Source: Pomphorhynchus laevis (Eukaryota > Acanthocephala > Palaeacanthocephala > Echinorhynchida > Pomphorhynchidae). Taken from it: 64,000 nucleotides of DNA. Each line of letters begins with the position of its first letter. Position 1 is the first letter of the stretch. The stretch lies in NCBI GenBank assembly GCA_012934845.2, contig WNNJ02000563.1:62001-126000 (forward strand), written 5' to 3'. The notes under the pieces were generated by a model. The model was not told where the DNA came from and did not search any database. It was given only the letters and a program-made list of their open reading frames with translations. Both the position numbers and the translations under genes were made by a program. This document shows positions 20,215 through 30,544 of the stretch, one piece after another.

Positions 20215-23200
20215 TTATTCACAGTTTACAAAGGGAATTTAACCCAAATATCATTATGTTTGAATTACATGTTACGGGGCGTGTGCTTTAGCTAAGGCTC
20301 CTGTTGCTCGAGGCGGACGGCCTTTCCACTTGAAGAACGGTAACCCCGGATGCATATCGACGCCGCGCGGCATAGGGCAACACCGATTTCACGTGTAATG
20401 CGAGTCAAGCACTGTGCGTATGTCGTTTGGTCAGACCTCTGCGCCTGCAGAATGGCGATTCGGCGCAACACAGCACGAGAGCTTTCACTCAATCCGCCGT
20501 TTGTCGAAGCGATGAAGGGTACAAATGTGCCTCTTGCAATCTGTTGAACCCGTTCCTCATATTTAGACTTCTTTCTTGCTTCGTGGAAGTTGAACGCACT
20601 GGACGTGCTTGTACGGTAAGATTCGGCAAGGTTGTTGAAAATGCTGACGTCTATATACGTCCGCTCGAATCTACCGGGAAACAGTCCAGTACAGACGATA
20701 TCCACTCGTGCGTCAAGATCTCTTGTCGTTGCACTATTGGTGAAGATGTGATCCACGCTGGGACTATCGAGTACAGGTTCGATCCCTACACCATGACAAA
20801 CAGTCGTTAGATTTCGGGCAAGGATATCACGAACGATATTGTGACGAAAAATCTGCAACCCTCCACGCCGACATGAAAGGAGATGCTTCAAGCATGCAGG
20901 AGTATTGCATATGCATCTCGTGGGCATGTCAGTCGGTTCCCAAGCATACCGCATAGCCATACTATCTCTGAATTCACGTGGAAGAATATGGAAGTTTTCA
21001 CAAACCGGGGGCACTATGGAAAGCCATGACGATGCACCATAAACGGACGCGTATGCAAGGGCTTCCTGTGAGATTTCATTTAAGTTCGACTTCGCGTAAT
21101 TAAAGCGGCCAATTGCGGCTGTCTTTCTTTCAGCAGTAATCCGCTCGCCGATCCTTTGCTGTTCGGTTCTGAAGACGACACCTTGGCAATCTGACGTGAA
21201 TGACGAGCACATTCTCTCAGAAGAGCTGAATTCCAGGTCCTTCACGAACAGAGGGTCAATGATCCCGAGGCCTCCTCTTATGGGACTGGTGAGTACCTTC
21301 ACCCAATCTTCTGAAAGGTCCTGCTTTGTCATTTCCTTTAAGAATCTCCCGGTAATTGCATCCCGCAAAGGTGCAAGGTCGTCATCGGAGCAACTCGTTG
21401 TGCGTAAGAAGTGTGTCCACTTCCATTGCAATGACTTGGTCAATCCGATGTAAGAAATATGCGGGTCTACAGAGCATATCTATGTGAGCCGGTCTGTCAG
21501 ATAAACGTCATCTTCAATTCGCTCTCTGGTCGATTCTTTCATGAACGCACTTGATCCAATGAATGAGCCGAGAATCTTAACACCATCGTGCCTTATGTCG
21601 ACACCTGCAAACTTTGATTGATCAACTGTCATCGTTTCGTGTAGAAGAAGAGCAGATTTGGCTGGTTTAACATGATAGCCATAATCATATCCGTGCTGTT
21701 GTAGGATATTAAGTACTTTCTCAAGCATCAATGTGGGGCCGAGGAAGTTCGCATCGTCTGCAAACCACCGTTGAACAACACCAGGACATTGATCCCTTAT
21801 CATCCTTATAAGAGGCAGAGAAGCCATTGCGAAGATGGCCATTGCTAAGGGGTCGCCTTGAGTCACACCCTCCTTCGAGTGGAGCGAACCACCTTCCAAA
21901 ATAAGACGAGCATCGACAGAATAGATGTTTTGGAAAGTTTGCGCCAATGACGGACATAAATGCGACATGTTATGAAGAGCTACTCGGCGGTTTAAGCTGT
22001 TAAAAGCGTTGGAGGCGTCGACACACAGTAAGCCAAATTCTGGATTGTTGTGGAAGTTATTGCGTAGAGAGTGTATACAAAAGTCCACACCACTCCGTTG
22101 TGAGGCACATAGTTGCTCTAATCCAGCGATGTCTTGCAAATCCGTTTTTATATGTTGCAAAATCGCTTTGCAGACAATCCGTCTACCGACTTCGGCTATT
22201 CCAATCGGTCGAATACCTCCATTCTTTTTCGGGATGGCCACAAGTCGGCAAGCTACGAAAGCATTAATAGTATTAGGCGAGACTTTTTCAGAAGCGATTT
22301 TGACTGCTAGAGCGGCAAGAGCTTCAGCAAGCTTTTTAGAATGAGTACCGAAAGCCGTGAGCATGCGTTTCCACATAAGCGCATCCACGCCAGATGGGCC
22401 TGCTGTGCCAAATGTGGAGTGGGACGCTTTTACGATGTCACTTGCGTCAATTGCAAGGAATGTAGACGGATATTGAGGAGCCGCACCCATCATGGGAGCA
22501 TGCAGAAGCGCTTCCGGCTTTGCCTCTGCTGCTTCAGGATTTAACCTCTGTAGGAGATTCTTTACTGTAGAACCATCAATCAATGTGTCTGCACGAAGGG
22601 TTCCAGAAGTTTGAATGCCAGATAGGAGGGATGTTGCAGCGCTTAGACGGCCTTTCTTCACAAGATTGCAGTATCTGGTTTTCCATTCAGTATTTTTACC
22701 ATCGTATTTATTCAAATCAGCTCGGGCCTGCAGGCATCTCGCTTCGTCAAAGAGGGCATTAAAATCGTTATTTCTCCAAAGATCCAGCCTACGTTCCATA
22801 GCTTTGCGTATGATCGCCGTTTTACGACTTTCGATTCTCTGAAGCACACAACGAGAGAGCACGGTTGCCGCCTCAAGCGCGGAGCAGGATTGAAAGTGCA
22901 CTTCCTCCGAAGCTTGGTAGTAAAGATCAGCCATGATGTCCACAAATTCGTTCGTAGCATTACAGCGAGGTGGATCCAAGAGCGCTGGGGGCCAAGTGAT
23001 AACGATTTCGTAGATATCGTGAAGCGTTAATTGGCGCGCGGTAGACTCAACCTGGTTATGGACAACATCGCTTTCCCGCGGTATGTCCAATGCAATTAAT
23101 GGATGAACTCGTTCGACTGGTGCAGCAGCGGAATTTGATAGCATTTGAGCGATAGAGTTAGGACTTGTAGGTTGGTTAATTGACGATTGATTTCTACATT

Positions 23201-23395
23201 TCTTGGCTCGGCAGTTGACACATGCTTTTCCTGATTTTGCGCACTTACACCCTTTGCAAACAGCTGCGGGACCATTGCAAGAGCAGCATAGTCGTTGGAT
23301 CGAAGGTTTGCCGCGAACCATGATTGTATGTTATTTTATTGTATGTTTATAAGAAACCAAAATTTTTTTAGGTGAAAAAAAATTCACCTAAATTG
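20215..23395 (-). mobile_element. CXC-RT-RLE element 2
   Basis: The best preserved copy with all domains. Its 5' end carries the shared leader CACCTAAAAAAATTTTGG followed by TATAAACATACA (23338-23374). The 3' UTR (20215-20290) lacks a clean GGGCCC motif but keeps ACCCAAAT. Element 1 begins directly downstream in the same orientation. Confidence 0.87.
20292..23321 (-). pseudogene. CXC-RT-RLE polyprotein, element 2 (one in-frame stop)
   Basis: The 1,009-codon frame is interrupted by a single TAG at 21480-21482; both halves are in the same frame. The start MVRGKPSIQRLCCSC matches elements 1 and 3. CXC motif at codons 11-45. The RT core begins near codon 305 (GPSGVDALMW), with KNGGIRPIGIAEVGRR, LLCVDASNAFNSLN, VTQGDPLAM and the catalytic WFADDA near codon 520. 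The endonuclease region follows: CICN...KHLLSC, RHNIVRD near codon 824, RVDIVCTGLF near 872, IDVSIFN near 890 and KYEERV near 920. R2-type proteins are similar in length. The single stop suggests a recent insertion; recoding is possible but unproven. Confidence 0.88.
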
Positions 23396-23397
23396 AT

Positions 23398-23625
23398 TCA
23401 CCTAGATTGTATGTTTATTATAATAATAATAATATTATTATTAATATTATTATTAATTTTATAGTTTAAAAATAATGTTAATTTTAAGTTCACCTAGATT
23501 GTATGTTTATAATAATAATAATATTATTATTAATATTATTATTAATTTTATAGTTTAAAATTAATATAGGGTATATTATTAAAAAAAATTATAGTTTAAA
23601 AATAATGTTAATTTTAAGACATATC
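23398..23625. repeat. Tandem AT-rich duplication
   Basis: An 85-90 bp unit (CACCTAGATTGTATGTTTAT, an AATAATAAT/ATTATTATT palindrome, then TTATAGTTTAAAAATAATG) occurs twice (about 23398-23486 and 23487-23572), with a partial third copy at 23581-23621. The GATTGTATGTTTAT part equals the 5' leader of CXC element 2, so the array may be copies of an element's 5' terminus. Confidence 0.7.
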
Positions 23626-23654
23626 ATAGATTATTATTATTAAATACAAAAAAG

Positions 23655-23800
23655 TTTGAGATATAAAGTAAATACACAAATTACATATAAATCTATCGAT
23701 CTTGGTAGATATAAAGTAAATACAATTGTCGAACAACGAACAAGATCTAAAGTAAATACATTGAGAGTAGCGACTGGAGTACGATCTAAAGTAAATACAC
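23655..23800 (+). repeat. 5' UTR repeats of CXC element 3
   Basis: Four copies of (G)AT-A/C-TAAAGTAAATAC at about 23661, 23710, 23748 and 23783, spaced 35-50 bp. AAAAAAGTTTGAGATATAAA at 23649-23668 resembles the leader of LINE E (AAAAAAGTTTGATATCTAAT, minus strand 50179-50198). A promoter function is inferred from position. Confidence 0.55.
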
Positions 23801-23825
23801 CAGCGAGAACTAACTTAAACATTCC

Positions 23826-26800
23826 ATGACGAAGGGTAAGCCGAGTAATATTGCCCCGTGCTGTACATTATTATTATTATTAAATACAACAGCAGCAAAA
23901 GAGCGTAGAGCTCGTACAGGCTGGGTACAGGGTTAAAAAATATCAATGAAAATCCGATTGTTTTAAGTTAGTACATTCTTCAGATTTCTCTTGAAGGACA
24001 AAATACTGGAGGCCGAAACCACTTGACTTGGTAGCTTATTCCAGCTTTTCCACGTTCGGTTGACAATTGTGTTAAATCTTCTTCGTGGACGAATGTGGGT
24101 CTTTAACGTGAGGTGATGTCCCCTCAATCTGTTTGAATTTCGAAGTTCGAACAGTTTGCGACAAACATGTTCCCTCTGCCCTTTTTGAACATTAAGCGCT
24201 GTCCACACAAACATTAAATCATATGACTTTAAAGATTTCTTCACTGTAATCACACAAAGTGCGTGAAGTCGAAAAATGAATGAGAGCTTGCGTTGGCTGG
24301 GTACAAGATGTGTGGCCTTGCGTAATATGGATTCGTACAGGTTCATCTCTGTCGTAGTTTGAGGGTGACAGGCAGGTGAAGCGTATCTCATTAAAGATAA
24401 GACATAAGCATTGTAAATTAACTTAAAACTGGATGCGTCAAGCTGGCCAATGGTCCTTCTAATAAGTCCTAAAATTCGACGGCATTTAGCAACTGTGTGA
24501 CTGGTATGTGGGATGGTCGATAAGCTTCTATTTACGATCACTCCAAGGTCTTGAAATTGGAGAACTGTTTCAATTTCTTTTCCGTCAATGGTATATGATG
24601 AATTGATGTGTACATGCAACGGTAATGCTGCAAGATGCAAAGGATGTCGGTGTGCGAAAAATAAAACAGCATGTGTCAACTGCAGAGCAGCCTGTTGCCA
24701 AAATACGTGTCCAAATATGATATCTAAGAACTTAGATAGTGTGCCCCTTGACAATTTAAATTGTCATCTTTCAACAGTCGATACATCTAATGAACCAGTC
24801 GTGGTTGGACAGCGTCGGGAGAATTTAAATTACGATAATTTGATCGAATACATGTATATGACAGTGATAAGCTGGGTTCCAAATCATATGAAACTTCCAA
24901 AATGCAGTACCAGCGGTCAGTTTATCAATCTCCTGACAGAAAAATTCAACGCAGTCGCGATCCCTAGCTTACATGAACAACGGGCATTGAAAGAAGTTGT
25001 GGTAATGAATCAATTGATGTTACAATCGATACCATCGAGATGAATTGGTACAATAAGAAAGGCTCTACTACGAAGAATGGATGATTGGAATTTGGGAAAG
25101 TATAAAGAACTTTTTGACGAGGCAAGCATCTTACAACGTCGAATGGTTAGTGATGGATTTGCAAAGGGTTTTCAAAGAATAAGTAAGCAGAAAAAATTTT
25201 CTCGTTTTATGCGAGCAGGCAAAACGAGTGCAGCGATAAAAATCCTTGAAGACACTGAAGATGGCAATACGGTTTATAGTTTTGACGATATGTGTGATGG
25301 TAAGCTTGTATCTGATATTTTGACTGAATTACATCCTCCTGCGCAGCCACTTTCTCAAGATGCAGTGTTATTGTTTCCTATAACTAATTGTAAATCCCAT
25401 CACTTTTCAATATATAGTGGAATCGATGGACGTGCAATTATCAGGGAATCATTGAGGACTCATGGAGGGGCCGGTCCTTCTGGGATAACGGCGATTGCGT
25501 TCAGACGAATGTTAACGGCTTTTGGATCACACTCGATAAAGTTAGCTGATGCCATTGCGGGTTTAGCAGTGCGCATTGCATCAGAATCAATTCCGGCTGA
25601 GTCTTTACAGGCATACGTTAACAGCAGAATTGTTGCGTTAAATAAGCGCCCTGGTGTCCGACCTATTGGAGTAGGTGAGGTATTTCGTCGTGTAATTGGT
25701 AAAGCTATTCTGAATGTGGCTAAAAGATATTTAAGGGCAGTAGCAGGTAATCTGCAAATGTGTGCGGGACAGCCAGGTGGGCTAGGGTATGTGATACATA
25801 CATTAACCGATCATTTTCACTCGGACGAGCAATATGGAATACTGTCAGTGGACGCGAAGAATGCGTTTAATCTAATGAATAGATGCCTAATGCTTAAAAA
25901 TGTCGAAAAAGTATGCCCTGCCTTCACATGTGTTCTGAGAAATATATATAAGCTAAATGCTTTACTTGTTGGCCAAGGAGGTAATTTAGCATCGTCAGAG
26001 GGTGTCACTCAAGGGGACCCTCTTGCGATGCCAGCGTTTGCAATCTCGTCGATGCCCTTGATATATAAAATCAGAGAATCGATTCCATCAATAAAACAAT
26101 GCTGGTATGCAGATGATTCGACTTTCGTTGGTGGGCTTGACGATCTATCACGTGTATGGCGTCTTCTTTGCTCAATAGGTGAGCAGTATGGATACCATGT
26201 CAATCCAAACAAATCGAGGTTGCTTATACATCCACGAAACATGATCCGCGCTCAACACATCTTTGGAGCTGATGGTTTAATCATTAATAAAGATGGATTA
26301 AAGGTACTTGGTGCACCTATTGGCACGTCAAAGTTTGTAAGGGAGTATTGCTGCGGGCAGTTTTTATCGATGTCAAATCTGGTCAAGGATGTTGCTAATG
26401 CCGCTGATGCCGATGCTCATTCCGCATTTGTGGCATACTCTCTTGCAGTTCAGTCAAAGTGAACTCACCTTTTCCGAGCCGTTGATTGTGACATCCAATG
26501 GTTGGATGATCTAAAGAATGTTATTGACACAAAATTTATGAATTCCATGTTTGGCGATGACATTGATCTTGATTTGAGGGGAGTATGTTCTTTGTCAACC
26601 AGTTTGGGGGGACTAGGAATACGAAATATTGAGAGTGAATTAACCAGACAGTACAACGCTGCACGATTGTTATCGTCCATATATGAAGAACCTGATTTAG
26701 ATATTGGTTTCTCAGTAATACACTTATTGTCTGCAATTCAAAACGAACATAAAGAAGAAAATCGAAATTATGCTGAAAAACTCAAGCCAGAGATCATGCC

Positions 26801-27593
26801 TATATTGCGAAAATCAGTGGAATATGCATCCCTGAAGGGTGCCTCTAATTGGCTAACAAGAGATGCGTTGGTTTCTACGGATTGTCAGTTGTCAACGCAA
26901 GAGTTTCGAGATGCTTTGTCTGTTCGATATGGTTTAACTCCCAAAGATTTGCCGGATAAGTGTCAATGTGGTCAGAGATTAACAACGTCGCATGCTCTCT
27001 CGTGCAAAAGGGGTGCATTCAACTTCATCCGTCATAATCAACTTCGAGACTTTTTGGTTAAGAAGTTGAACACAGTATGTTGGAATGTGTTTGCAGAACC
27101 ATCTCTGACTCCAGTTCCTGAAAACATCAGTTTCAATATTAGTACAACAACCAGACAAGATGATGCTCGAGCTGATATAGTAGGTAATGGACTGTTCGGT
27201 GGGAATATGGAGCGTACATTTTTTGATGTAGTCGTTTTCAACAATCATGCTCCGTCCTATTGCGAAAAGTCAACAGATGCCACTTTCACTTTCCACGAAA
27301 ATAGAAAATGTGCCAAGTACGAAGAAAGGATACATACAATAGAGCACAGCTCATTTTGTCCCCTTATTTGGGCGACTACGGGCGGAGCTGGCAAGAGTGC
27401 ACAAGCATGTATTAAATCATTGGCTCTAAAAATTGCTGAACAACAAAAAAGCGAATACGCCGTCACGATATCATCAATCAGGACATATATTAGTATGTGT
27501 CTTGCGAAAATTTGCTCTGCGACGCTTAGATGTCCACGTGTTCAGTTTCAGCGGACTTCGTATCTTCGAGCAGGACGTGTTTTATCAGAGTAA
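23826..27593 (+). pseudogene. CXC-RT-RLE polyprotein, element 3
   Basis: It starts MTKGKPSNIAPCC at 23826, is interrupted by the LINE insert, and continues CTCNGNAARCKGCRCAKN at 24609. Two in-frame TGA stops (near 25041 and 26460) are the only other breaks. One replaces the Trp of a KW pair kept in other copies (QHKW in element 4), so G-to-A change is likely. RT motifs: GPSGITAIAF, PGVRPIGVGEVFRR, LSVDAKNAFNLMN, VTQGDPLAMPAF and WYADDSTFVGG. C-terminus: GASNWL, EFRDALSVRYG, CQCGQR, HALSC, RHNQLRD, DARADIVGNGLF, FDVVVFN and KYEERI. Read without the insert, it is the clearest full-length example after element 2. Confidence 0.87.
23868..24608 (-). mobile_element. 5'-truncated LINE inserted in CXC element 3
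   Basis: A minus-strand CR1-like 3' part: LQFQDLGVIVNRSLS, KCRRILGLIRRTIGQLD, LSLMRYASPACHP, then NRLRGHHLTLKTHIRPR and WNKLPSQVV, stop near 23963. The 3' UTR has a GAGC-TCTAC-GCTC hairpin and an (AAT)n tail ending at 23868. Flanking TGTACA at 23862-23867 and 24609-24614 is a target-site duplication. Removing the insert restores CC-TC-NGN of the CXC motif exactly. Confidence 0.88.
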
Positions 27594-27660
27594 TATGTTT
27601 ATGATATGGTATTTATACTACTATTTTAAATGTTTAGAGGCCCATTTGTGGGAACCTTAA

Positions 27661-27789
27661 TTGTACAAATTAAAAATTTTAATAAAATTATTAATTTTAT
27701 TAATTTTAATAAAATATTATTAATTTATTAAATATTATTAATTATTCCAATATTATTAATTTTTTTTAATCTATTATTATTTTACAATC
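27661..27789. other. AT-rich gap between converging 3' tails
   Basis: ATTAATTTTATTAATTTTAAT-type sequence, the joined tails of CXC elements 3 (plus) and 4 (minus). No gene. Confidence 0.6.
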
Positions 27790-30540
27790 TCTGGGTTACC
27801 CGCAAATGGGCCCGTAAATGATAATTAAGTTCAGTTTGGGTTCAAAATTCTGGACGTCCGATTGCAGATCGCGTTCCTCTGATGCATCGCGATGTCATTT
27901 TTGCAAGTAATAGGCCTAGACGCGTTCTAAGCTTTGTAAGCTCGTCGGGTATCTGCTTGCTCGCTTATTTGCCAATTTAGATGCGATCCGTCTTAAAAGT
28001 TGTGTGGCATTTTCACCGCTTCCACCTGAGAATGAGAAGACGGCGGGTACAAGAGACCCCCGCTCGAACTCTGTTATTCTTTCGAGATATTTACTGCGCT
28101 TTCGCTGTTGGTGGTACTTATAGCAGGACTCTGGTGTCTTGGAGGAGTTGGACTGAGCGAAAGCGTTAAACACGCAAATGTCGAAGAAAGTTCGCTCACT
28201 CCTATCACCATACAACCCTGAGCATGCAATGTCGAGCCTAGCATCACGGTCTTTTGTCGTTGAGCCGTTTCTAAAGTCAAAGTTTGGCGGGACTGGTGTA
28301 AGCAGCGGCTCGACTTGTACGTTATACGATGTTTCTGTTAGCTGATAGGCAATAAAATCGCGCACGGCATCGTGTCGCATCGACGGAAGACCACCGAATG
28401 GGCATGAGAGAGCATGGGCAACTGTATTAATCTGCCTACATTTACATTGAGTTGGTGCGGATTTAGGCGTAATTCCGTATCTAGAAGAAATAGAATCACA
28501 AAACTCGATGTTACTTAATCGAGTTGCTCGATCGAATGTAGGATATCCGGATAGCCATGACGAAGCCCCTGTTGTTGAAGCATGCTCAATTGCGGTACAC
28601 AGAATTCCACTCGCATTGCTCAAAATATCTTCTTGGTCAAGCTTTTCACTAGAGGCTTTTGCTGCCCGTAGATTTTTAATAATTGTCTCCTGCATAGAAT
28701 TAAGTACCGAGCCAATATATCCTTGTATGCTTGGCTCACACACTGAGGTCGATGATCGATATTCGTTGCTTGGTAACGTGGACGGATCTCTAATGCATAA
28801 ACCGCCGTTGCGAAAACTCAACTGGCATGTGCGCCATAAGATATCGTCTTGAGAAATATCAATGTCAAAAAGATGTGATATTGTAGACTTTAGTTTCAGT
28901 GTCAGAGGTGCGAACCACGCAGAGGGGCATTCATAGCATCGTTGAGTATGTGTCCATTTATGCTGAATAGACTTAATTAAGCATACGTATGCAACCTGAG
29001 TGTCTAACTCTCCTACTTTCTTCAACTGTGACACTAATGTGCAAAGGGAGGAAACTGATGATCGTATAAACGTCTCTATGTATTCGGCTGATCCGATTGG
29101 TACTCCAAGAACGGGTAAGCCATCCTCAACGATGGAGACTCCAGCGTTATCAAGTAACGATTGGAAAGTCGAGATGTCGTTCCCGTTGGAATATACCTTG
29201 CATTTTCCCGGATTCAAGTGTACGCCATATGAGGGGCCGAAGGATTGAAGCAACTTAAATGCTTCAATGACATCTTGTGGGGAACCTATGAGGTTGCCGT
29301 CGTCTGCGTACCATAACTGTTTTATGTTTGGGCAAGTTCTTTTGATACGGAGTAGTAACGGAAGTGTTGCAGAGGCAAATGCTGCCATCGAAAAGACGTC
29401 GCCCTGTGTAAATCCTTCAGCAGATAGTAAGAATTCACTGTCAATTGTTAGCAGTGTCGGCTTTCTGTATAGGTTAGAAAGGACTGTGTTCAATGCTGGA
29501 CAGATATTTGGCATGTTTGAGAGAGCGGTCATTCTATTCACTCTGTTGAATGCGTTGTCAGCATCTATTGTGAGTAGCACGAATGTAGGATTTCTCTTCA
29601 ACGAGTCACGAATACCGTGAATAACACATTCGGTGCCAGCACGCTGCGAGGCGCAGAATTGGACGTTCCCGCATATTGTTTGCAGTTGGGGTGATATTAT
29701 TTTCAATATTGATTTAGATATAATGCGTCTGGAAACATCTCCTATTCCTATAGGACGTACGCCAGGATTTTTGCTAAGAGGAATAAGGCGACTAGCGGTG
29801 AAGGCTGTCATCGACTCCTGTGAGATTGGATTTAATGCTAATTGTCGAGCGAAAGATGCAAGTGATTCAGCTAGACGTTTCGATTCTGCCCCAAAGTCAA
29901 CCAACATTCGATGCCATGCTCTTGCATCTAATCCGGACGGGCCCGCTCCTCCCTTTACTTTCTTAGAGTTGGCAACGATCAGTTCAAAGTCAATAGAATC
30001 AAATGCAACTGGGTGAAACTCAGGAATGTCATCGATAGGCCTGCGCAGAATGGCGTCATCAGATTTTGCTGAAGCCATCGGATGCTTATCAATAAGAATT
30101 TGTCTCACTGTTTGGCCGTCTATTATTTCGTCTATTCGAAGAGGATGCCCTGTACCATCATTTGATTCAAGTAATTTGACAGCAGCTGTCATCTTCCCAC
30201 CAAGAACAAGCTTCTGAACAGTTTTCAGAATATCATTATTTAGAGGATCATATAGCTTGTGGGAAGACTGAGACTGGAGAAAACGAGCTTCATTGAGCAG
30301 CGTTTGCATATCTCCGCTTGTCCAACAATCAAGTCTGCGATCGAGACTTTGTTTTAGTTGCTTAGGGTTCACTTTAGCAGGGCGCTGGAGGATTAACTGA
30401 CTGATGACAACCGCGAGTGAAAGCGAGCAATCGTTTATGGATGCTAATTCATATATCCGTGCAAATATTATATTATTAATTTTAATAATAATAATGTAGT
30501 GATTCATTAAAGCCACTCCGCCTTTCGGCTTGGGCATATA
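27790..30540 (-). mobile_element. CXC-RT-RLE element 4 (CXC region missing)
   Basis: It has the family 3' motif GGTTACCCGCAAATGGGCCC (27794-27813) and a long open ORF. The first residues MPKPKGGVAL resemble the family start MPKGKPA, but an AT-rich stretch follows at once (HYIIIIKINNIIF) and the CXC motif and about 100 following residues are absent. Either an internal deletion or a filled 5' truncation explains this. LINE family B copy 2 ends directly upstream in the same orientation. Confidence 0.82.
27916..30537 (-). pseudogene. CXC-RT-RLE polyprotein, element 4 (873 open codons)
   Basis: The longest uninterrupted frame in the window. The RT (codons about 195-520) has GPSGLDARAW, PGVRPIGIGDVSRR, LTIDADNAFNRVN, FTQGDVFSM (an unusual change of the common QGDPLAM) and WYADDGNLIG near codon 411. 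The endonuclease region has GASSWL, CKCR, HALSC, RHDAVRDF near 720, DARLDIACSGLYG near 765, FDICVFN near 789 and KYLERI near 817. A one-base frameshift near 27925 removes the last 25 or so family residues (RTRLGLLLAKMTSRCIRG is readable in the next frame). Without a CXC finger, target choice might differ. Confidence 0.85.
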
Positions 30541-30544
30541 AAAA

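Larger units (their letters stand above)
23640..27660 (+). mobile_element. CXC-RT-RLE element 3
   Basis: A complete-length plus-strand copy: 5' UTR with repeats (23640-23825), ORF from ATG 23826 to 27593, 3' UTR with the family motif AGGCCCATTTGTGGGAACC (27638-27656). A 741-bp LINE fragment inserted at the tenth or so codon of the CXC motif, with TGTACA on both sides. Element 4 faces it tail-to-tail across an AT-rich gap. Confidence 0.88.
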
